Positions 55,875 through 64,000 of a stretch of DNA of 64,000 bases are shown piece after piece; positions within the stretch are counted from its first letter, which is position 1; each line of letters begins with the position of its first letter. This DNA is from Allodiplogaster sudhausi (taxonomy: Eukaryota; Nematoda; Chromadorea; Rhabditida; Diplogasteridae), in the NCBI GenBank assembly GCA_945643635.1, contig CALZFC010000142.1, positions 7,501-71,500 of the forward strand. The letters run 5' to 3'. Below the pieces are notes generated by a model that saw only the letters and a program-made list of their open reading frames with translations, was not told the origin of the DNA and did not search any database. The translations under genes and the position numbers were made by a program.

Positions 55875-58800
55875 ATGTTTAGAGCGGAGATGCGGCTTGG
55901 TTTGGTTCTTCTTATTGCATTACAAGCCATATATGCTACCAAGCGGTGTGACCAAGGTACATATTTTCTAATTCGTCGTCAATGTTATGGTTGAGCTTAG
56001 TTTATTAATATGCAAATCTTGACTTCATTTCTAGAGGGATGTTCGAGTTGCGAGATGCCGCGCTATCTTCCATTACGGGACTGTCCCAAGTTCGGCTTCG
56101 ACTGCGGAACAGCCCAAGACTCGGCATTCAAGAAAGGATGAGTTTAGCCATATACTCAACATTCCCTGATCCTTCCAGTGTGACCACGAGCCCCTCGACC
56201 GGCTGCGCGCGCCTGAGCTGCGCGGACCCTCGCGCGCGTCTCTTCGTTGACGGTCGCGCGCACGCGATGCTTCGCTGCCGCGACTGGCGGTGGCAGTTCG
56301 GCAGATGCGCCTGCGACAGCTCCTCCCATGCACTCTGCGGAAAGCGTAAGACGATCGTTCGATTATCTTTGAGATGTGCAGTCATGTTTCTCTACATTCC
56401 AAAACCCTCATCAAAATTCATTCAGCTTGCACTTACTGCACCTCAGCTGCGCCAATCTTCCTACCAGCAGGAAAGTTCAATAAGGTTAGCTGGTTCTTTT
56501 GTTATTGTTAGAATCAGCATGCCCCTCGTATCCCTATGATAGTAGTTCGCATACATTGAAGCCCCTGATTACGTCGGTATCCGCGACGCGTCAGTGCGCG
56601 ATTGCGTCATGCGTCGCGGCTTCCTTCTTGTACGGCGTCGCTTCGCGTGGCGCCGTGATCGACCGCATCTTGGAAGACGAGCTGGCGTGCACTGGAGACG
56701 CGCGATGGCGCGACTCGGATGGCACCGAGTATGACTACGCAGTCTGCGGAGAGGAGAAATGTAAGTATATGCACGGAAATAACATCATTCCTTGTCATTT
56801 ACATAGATTCCAATTCGATATGACATTTACACTGAGGCTTGAATGGGCATGTAATAGTTAAGAAAATCTAGTGCACGGATATTTACTTTAGAAGAACTCA
56901 CACAACGAATAGCTGCCTAATAACTAAAAAGTTCGGTGTAAGCAATCCACAGAAATGGTGCTACTCTCCACAGAAACTTGAAGTTTGCACACCTGGCATG
57001 CGAGTCTATGAATTAAGCAAAACCCGGCCAATGTTAGTTGCGCGCACCATATGTATGCATTTCAAGTGCAGGAGTCGAATGGCCTCGTCGGCCATGGTGC
57101 TGTGCTGCCAAAATTTTTTTTTTTAATCGATTGAAAATAAAATACTCGCGAATTCAAAGTAGAGAATACTTTAATTTCCTCAGGGCAGAGAGATTTTTGT
57201 CAATTGGGGACACTTGCAATCGAAGTTTCTAGCTCAACCTGACCAAATAAGGCGAAAAAAACAAGACACTACTTATTCGTTTCAGTTAGATCTCCTTTAC
57301 TGCAATAATAAATTGAAATGGAATCTAAAATGTGAAACATGCAGTCAATGTTGTTCGTTGCAGCCATTTGCCAAGGATGCGGACTGCTGACCAAACTCGT
57401 TACGGGCCCGTTCTATACGTTTGTTCCAGTTGGCCTTCCTTCGCGCACTGACGGACATGCATGCAGCCGATATCATTGTAGTGATGGCGAAGTTTTAGTT
57501 AAGGTTCGTCTGTCGCATCATATAAGTCTGCAAAGAGATAACCATAGATTGAACAGGTTAATCTAGTTAAACAATCGATATAGTATTTTTATTTCATTAG
57601 ATGACGGCAGAAATTGGCGAAATTGGCGACTTGACATGCTCCTTTGATGGCAAGTGGAAGATCAACGGCATTGAAGTCGACGAAGCAACAGCGGAGGTCG
57701 CATGTGTCAAAAGTGTGTTAGCATTCAGTTTCTTGTGTTTCAATAATTTCTATTATATAAAAATATTCACGATCGCAAGGTAGCATTAAAATATGTACAT
57801 ATATGTATAATACAAATAATAGGGATATCTACATATGTACATACATATCCATGTATATCCCACAATAAATAAAGTCAGTCATCCGATATATTTTTAAAGG
57901 TGGGCAAAAAAACATATAAAGAAAAAATATTCACGATCGCTCATAGTGCGAAGGGCCGTGGCATTTTGGTGATCCCCTTCTTTAAGGCCGCATTGCTTGC
58001 TCGCTCAAGCTGGACGCGCCGCTCTCAAAATTCCAAAGCCCGTACTTAATCACCGGCAGCTACAAATATCAATACGGCCCTCTAGTAGCGGCACCATGTC
58101 CAGGCGGCACTTTCTACTACCTGGAAAATGAAAGCAATAAGACATATGGAACCGATACGGGAACATATGCTGTTTGCGATGCCGCGACAGAGAAATGGCA
58201 AATCAGCGGAAAATATTACTATCAAATCGCTTGCGGTAAGTATAATTTTTATGCTCATTTATATATTTATTTATATTACATTTTCTTTATAAATATAAAT
58301 GTATAAAAAAGTAGCTAAAAGGTTTGATTTTGTGTCGAAACTTTTACTCTCGAAGATTGCGCTGAATACTGTGTTTTTACTGCTCGCGAAGCGCTGTAGC
58401 GGCCGCTAGCTCGCCTTCTTTCGCCACATTTTGAAATGCTCATCGAATCCTGAAGATTCTCTCACCATTGAGAAAAGATTCATGTTATCCGAAATCATAA
58501 AGTTATATGACGCGATTAGCGAGAGAATCGTAAGTGATCTAAAGAGCCGGGGACCCGGCAAGATTAGATTTCGCTCAAAAGCAAGGTACTTATAACACGA
58601 CAAAACGATTGGAATGGGTCCGGGAGTCTGAAAACACCATTTTGACGTGCTGTACGAGACTAGCGATGTCAACGGGGCTAATATTTTTTGGCCAGCCCGG
58701 CCCGGCCCGTACTTTTGCGGGCCTTGGAATTTTGAGCCCGGCCCGATTTTCAAGCTGGACTGATTTTACTTCAAACAAAAAAATTTCAGGAGACCTTCTT

Positions 58801-59499
58801 CAATTTTTTTTGCTGATGTTTTTTTTTGCATCATATGTTTTTTCCTCAAGTGGCAAATCCTTGAATGATTGATTGTTCATTAAATGATTTTCTTCAAGTG
58901 CGTTTTTCTCATGATTTTCTCCGAGTGATTTCTTCATAGAATTTTTAACTGTTGATTTTTAAACTGACATTCCTGACTTTACGCTTCCCCAAGGTTTTCT
59001 AACTTTTTGCTCCGCAGACCCTAAGTATCGTTATATGTTCACTACGCGTCGAGCTGAGTTGAACAAAAAGGATTAGGTTTTTTTCTATGACCTCTGGGGG
59101 CTGACACTTCGAGAATCAACCTTTTTGAACAACGCTTATGTGTCCCCCGGAAACTGTTGTTCGCCTCAACATTTCGTGGGCCCGGCCCGAGCCCATGAAA
59201 TGTTGGGAACAGTTCTAGAATAAAAAAAATACAGTATAAGTACTTGGAAACGTTAATGAGCTCGTCGATATCTGACATCCGATAGCTAGTTCGAAGGAGA
59301 ATTTTCAGCTCTACGTCATGAGATTGGTAACCCATGATAAAATGCCAAATAGGCGAACATCTCGGCATGTCTTTAAGAGCTTTCGAATAAAAAATCTCGC
59401 ACTACTCGCCAAAATCCCGGATCGATTCCAATCGTTTCGTCGTGTTAAAAAGTACCTATAAAGAGCTTTTGAGCGAAATCTAATTTTGCCGGGTGCCTG

Positions 59500-59537
<38 letters not shown>

Positions 59538-62500
59538 TATCAATACTCTCGCAAATCGCGTCATATGTCTCCCTCTGACGCGTCGAGAGGACCAACGGAT
59601 AAAGAGAGCGAGGGAGAGAGAGAGACATACAGTGGCGATCACAAAACTCGAACTTGTTCATGTTCAGCTACTGCTAGTTCGAGAATTGTTATATGTGTGT
59701 ACATATATATGTACCTATCTATGATGTTTAAATGCAGATAATTTCAGCGAAACGAGATTGCAAAGGATGTGCGATAATAACGGCTGCTACCAAACAAGAA
59801 ATTGACTTCTCGTATTCTGGATTTAAGTATGCGGCGGATGCTATCAAGAAAGACGACTTAGGTTGCTCATATTATGAATGCGCGGGAAACGAGTTGGCGA
59901 CCATTGAAAAGGTACGTCCATCGAGTGGACTGCTTCATTACTCAGTTCTCAGCAGAATCAACAACTTGCATTGTCAATTATTTCATCGTTATAGTATGGC
60001 GTTCGAAAGGTGAAATCTTTAAAATGCGGGAGAGACGGCACATGGCTTATCAATGGAATTCGGCCGGCCAGTCAACCAATAAGAGTTGCATGCGTATCTG
60101 GTAGGTTTTTCTGTATGTATGTAACTATTTACATATTAGAAGTCTTAAGCCTTATAATCGCTTTTAATTCGTTGTCTTGTCCGGCCCGCCACACTCGCTT
60201 GATAATGACACTTCTACCGGAGAGAGCGATTGGCTGGTCGGGATTTGTTCTGCCTAATATTCGTTTTTGAAATTGACGAAATCGCCGCTACTCACCGATC
60301 ACCCCCGAAAATGCGTAGCCGTTTTAACGGCGTACTATTTTATATGTCAAGGCTCTCGCAGTCAGGCATATATACAGTCCCTCCCAACATTTTAATCAGA
60401 TTAATTAGATTAATTTAAATAATTTCAATTGGAATTTGAGCGATATTGGGCACTTTTACGCAGTTTCTTGTATTTGTTTGGGTGGTTTTTGACACGCTGA
60501 ACAAGTACATGCAGTCAGATTTTAAAAAGAATCTCAAATGACCGTTTAAAAACGAATTCGGCCGGTTTTAGGAGAGGGTCATGGCCGTCTTTTAGGTGCT
60601 GTCGCTCTTGTGTTATCGAAGGCACCTAAAAGACGGCCATGACTCTGCTAAAACCGGCCGAATTCGTTTTAAACGGTTTTTTGAGCTTCCTTTTAAAATC
60701 TGACTGTATGTACTTGTTCAGCATGCCAAAAACCACCCTAACATACACAAAAAACTGGTTAAAAGTGCCTAATATCGCTCAAATTCCAATTGAAATTATT
60801 TAAATTAATCTAATTAATCTATGTACCTGAAATGTTGGGCGGGACTGAAAACAAACTGCTCGAATATCGTTCCCTTAGATACAAGTTGAATTCAATCAGG
60901 CTGCCCAATTACGAAAACATTTCACACTGCCCGATCATAAAAGCATTTCAATTTTATCGTAGCAAAACTCTTTTCTTCTTTTCTAGATTGTTCGTCGTGC
61001 AATAAGGCAATCACGGATAACACGCTGGCATCGCCAGACTTTGCCATAACACCAGGGAGTCCATGTCTTAGGGCAATCAGTTGCCCAGTGGGCAAATTGT
61101 ACGTGCAAACTTCCCCAAACGGGCCATACAACCAGCTATACAATGGCGACGAGGCCATTTGTGGGATGGACGGCCGATGGACAATTGGCAGCATCTCTTA
61201 CTACTCATTGTCATGCTGTTGGTTCTTTCCATAATAGGAAAGCATACATACATGCATAATCAATTATCCACTCTTTCGCTTTTGATTTCAAGACTTTAAT
61301 GAATGTGTGGTCGAATCATCGTATTCAATGGTTCCACTAAAAAAACTTGCTTACATCCTTGGCATCTTCAGCGAAGAGAGGCGCTGACTGCACCGGCAAT
61401 TGCAATGTCTTTCGGTTTCTCGGAGACATCACTGATTCACCCGGATATAAGCCGGCAGGTGTCGCAGTGGGCGAAGGCAAGGACATACATAACTTTTCAG
61501 TTGTTTTTTCAGGCCATAGAATTAATATTTAAAGCTATTAGTAGTTTTAGTATGTCTTATTTTTAGTTGAAAGACACGACGAATTGTTCCAAAGACAATC
61601 TTGCGTTGCATATGAGTGCTAGTCTCCATTCACATTGGTACTTAAAACGGTAAGATCGCATTACTTTAAATGTATGTGGGAATATTGACACATACACACA
61701 AACATATGTACATAGGTATTTGCATATACACTTACGTAGATGTATGCTAACCGGCCTAGTAAATGTTATTTCGACATATGTATTATATATATTTACATAT
61801 ATACATATATCTTTCGACATATTTATGTAATTTATACAGTCGCTTCTGTAACCAAGCGGTTGACTGCTTCAGTTCAGCGACGTATTCTTTATCGCAAATC
61901 GGCTAAAATGTGATAGCAACGATTTGTGGTTTGATAAGCAGGATCCCAACCCAAAAATCGGATATGCAAGCTGCATGACAAGTAGGTCCCTCGTGACTCA
62001 GTGCTCTTTCCATTTGTACGTATTAGACTAAATAGGTGATATGCTGCCCTAATTATAATTATACGTTATCAAATAATGATTATTTCCATTATAGGGGACG
62101 ACAACTGCAAACGAAACTTCCCTGTTGAGGGAACCAACTATTCTGCGGCTATCATCGAAATGAAGGGCCGCTTCCATATGGAAGTTAAAGAGTGTCCTGG
62201 AAGCTCAAAATATTACTACTTGAAAGACAAATGGGCAACTCCGACCGAAACTGAAGCGAAGCCACTATGCAGAGGCGGTGTATGGCAAGTCGACGGCACT
62301 AACGCGGAAGTTATCATCTGCAAAGGTACATTTCTGCTTGAGTAATTTAGCGAGGTGGAACGTGATACCTTTCCATTCCTTGTGTTGAATTAACACTTTC
62401 AGCCGGATGCCCAGCACTGAAGACACTCGCCTGTCCCAGTGGCATGGTCTGCTTTCCCGAAGATGTTACTGTCGGCAATAACATTCTACAATGTGCTCAC

Positions 62501-63003
62501 GGGCAACTCCTAATGGTTAGTATGTGTATTCGTCTTCTTTTGCCACTACCCTAAAACATGATCGTTTCCTTGCAACTGTACATGATTTAGGGGAAATATG
62601 ATCTACATTTGGTATACACCTAGTTAATCCTTTTTGGTAAAGTTATGCGCAGCTTTCATGCGCTAATCCCTGAAGTGATTTATATTTACTCTCACGATCT
62701 GCCCTTTAAATCGTTCGGTTAATGATTAAACCACGCAGGGCGAGACGGAGAACGGTCCAGTCAAGGAAGAGCTCAGCAATCGATGCATACCAGCCGATAA
62801 CCCCGAAACGACACTGGGAGAATGGTCGAAGCTCGACTCTTACTACACGTGCGCCTTGGGTAAATAGATAACAAGCCACTTTATCAACGTCTCATAGGAA
62901 TCATTCTGCACCGATTCATTTGTTTCCATGCTTTTTTTCAGAGTATAGCGACGCTTGTTATCAAGGCGAGGCTACGGGATTCCCGTACAAATTAAGACGG
63001 TAG
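55875..63003 (+). CDS. secreted protein of about nine tandem C6-like (six-cysteine) domains
   Basis: Exons: 55875-55956, 56035-56082, 56148-56345, 56426-56492, 56546-56760, 57364-57503, 57601-57712, 57987-58235, 59748-59911, 59995-60100, 60987-61217, 61372-61499, 61567-61649, 61878-61981, 62095-62325, 62403-62515, 62739-62859 and 62942-63003. They give about 817 residues in one frame. The signal peptide is MRLGLVLLIALQAIYA from the second ATG (55890). Each domain follows C-x2-C ... C-x4-6-C ... C-x-x-G-x-W ... C, for example ICQGCG, ACSRYHC, LTCSFDGKW and VACVK. This matches nematode C6 (DUF281-like) domains by pattern; function is unknown. Exons 2-5 are least certain: two weak donors are needed, and otherwise a frameshift lies near 56138. 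AATAAA follows 25 bases after the stop. Introns hold three repeats. Confidence 0.75.
57895..57986. mobile_element. 92 bp MITE ending exactly at a splice acceptor
   Basis: The left end TTTAAAGGTGGGC and right end GGTGATCCCCTTCTTTAAG belong to the AAGGAGGGCGATCACC family. Internal GTGCGAAGGGCCGTGGC matches the 22530 element. The final AAG is the AG of the acceptor for exon 57987. Confidence 0.6.
58503..59575. mobile_element. 1.07 kb foldback repeat in C6 intron
   Basis: 58503-58625 pairs with 59416-59575; shared motifs include GACGCGATT, AGATTTCGCTCAAAAGC and CACGACAAAACGATTGGAAT. Inside are GGCCCGGCCC blocks like those of the hAT MITE at 6815 and a (TA)n run lies in the right arm (59504-59534). 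No coding frame. Confidence 0.65.
60375..60847. mobile_element. 473 bp foldback MITE in C6 intron
   Basis: The left end CAGTCCCTCCCAACATTT pairs with the right end AAATGTTGGGCGGGACTG. The arms pair throughout around a short loop near 60605. TA precedes the left end; AA follows the right. It is the same CAGT-start style as the 61-1928 element. Confidence 0.8.
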
Positions 63004-63027
63004 GAAGGAAACTAAAATCAGAAAGAA

Positions 63028-63033
63028 AATAAA
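63028..63033 (+). terminator. polyadenylation signal AATAAA of the C6 gene
   Basis: AATAAA lies 25 bases after the TAG stop at 63001-63003. Confidence 0.6.
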
Positions 63034-63250
63034 ATAATATTTCAAGAAAGAAAATGTGTTTTTATTTTTTACAAGTTCAAGAATAGACGAAGCGAGACTG
63101 CTTTTATGCTAAGGTGGCGGCAACGAAGAAGACGATTGCCAGTTGTCGCGCCGAATACGAGCTGCGTGCCAGTAATTATGGTGCTATGGGCAGTGGAGAT
63201 TGACAATCATGTTTATCTACATTCCAAAACCCTCATCAAAATTCATTCAG

Positions 63251-64000
63251 CTTGCACTTACTGCACCTCAGCAGTGCCAATCTTCCTTCCAGCAGGAAAG
63301 TTCAATAAGGTTAGCTGGTTCTTTTGTTATTGTTATAATCAGGATGCCCCTCGTATCCCTATGATAGTAGTTCTAATATGTTGAAGCCCCTGATTACCTC
63401 GGCGTCCGCGACGCTTCAATGCGCGACTGCGACATGCGGCGCGGATTCCTTCTTGTACGGCGTCGCCTCGCGTGGCGCCGTGATCGACCGCATCTTGGAA
63501 GATGAGCTGGCGTGCACGGGAGATGCGCAATGGCGCGACTCGGATGGCACCGAGTATGACTACGCAATCTGCGGTGGAGACAAGTGTTAGTTGATGCAAG
63601 GGAATGACATCATTCTTCGCCCTTTATATCTCAAGTCGATTTTACATTTACATAAGTGAAGCTGTCATGACTCTGACATTGAATGTTGCAGCCGTTTGCC
63701 AAGACTGTGCACCGCTGGCCAAGTACACTGGGGGCGCATTCTATTCGTTTGTTCCACTTGGCACGGCTACGCGCACTGACGGGCGCGCATGCAGCCGATA
63801 TCGTTGCAGCAATGGCGAAGTTTTAGTCAAGGTGACTTTGTCGTATTATAAGAAACAAGTCTATCAAAGAGAAAAGCATTGATTAAAAAGATTCTTGATT
63901 CTAAAGAATAGCTAAATAATCAAGAGAGTATTAATTTGATTAGATGACGAAACACATTGGCGAAATCGGCGAGTTGTCTTGCTCGTTCGATGGCAAGTGG
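63251..64000 (+). CDS. second C6-domain gene copy, partial at window end
   Basis: Exons 63251-63317, 63371-63585, 63692-63831 and 63944-64000+ correspond to exons 4-7 of the intact copy at an offset of about 6.8 kb and are highly similar, including the same weak splice junctions (TG/GTTCTT donor, GATAGTAG acceptor). Readable parts include CTYCTSAVPIFLPAGK, LACTGDAQWRDSDG, VCQDCAPL and ACSRYRCSNGEVLVK. No signal-peptide exon was found between the stop of the first gene and 63251, so this copy may have lost its 5' end or use a start near 63106. The 3' part lies beyond the window. Confidence 0.7.

Overview
The window is nuclear DNA from a nematode. Introns are GT-AG (plus one GC-AG), and the gene content is typical of chromadorean nematodes: a secreted C-type-lectin/CUB protein, two innexins, a rhodopsin-like peptide-type receptor, and a tandem array of genes made of six-cysteine (C6-like) domains. 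The genus cannot be fixed from sequence alone. A rhabditid or diplogastrid is my guess, not a result. Most long open frames here are artefacts of CT/GA microsatellites. I built gene models by joining exons only where splice phase and family motifs agreed.

Layout. 1-1930: a 1.87 kb TA-flanked foldback element carrying tRNA-like modules. 3550-4310: a decayed copy of the 3' end of the FN3 gene. 6314-10777 (+): a lectin-lectin-CUB gene with an in-frame stop and a hAT-type MITE in an exon, probably a pseudogene. 11992-32485 (-): a 19-exon, 659-residue secreted protein with five fibronectin type III domains, spread over 20 kb of introns full of (CT)n. 35272-38592 (+): a 10-exon, 351-residue GnRH/AKH-receptor-like GPCR. 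39444-40850: a second long foldback element. 41412-44643 and 44981-53011 (-): two innexins in head-to-tail order 337 bp apart, compatible with an operon. The upstream innexin has a 3.6 kb GC-AG intron holding an endonuclease-less LINE in antisense. 53-55.7 kb: minisatellites, local duplications and a decayed C6 copy. 55875-63003 (+): a complete 18-exon C6-domain gene (about 817 residues, nine domains). From 63251: a second C6 copy cut by the window edge.

The genes do not form one pathway: they are surface or secreted proteins (lectin, FN3, C6), a receptor and gap-junction subunits. The recurring theme is how repeats meet gene structure. (CT)n tracts sit where 3' splice sites need pyrimidines. 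Several exon-intron junctions have been tandemly copied. A MITE end appears to act as a splice acceptor. Transposons sit in many introns and in one exon.

Limits: no alignment, RNA or database search was possible. Domain names rest on motif recognition, and transposon families on termini and target-site duplications.
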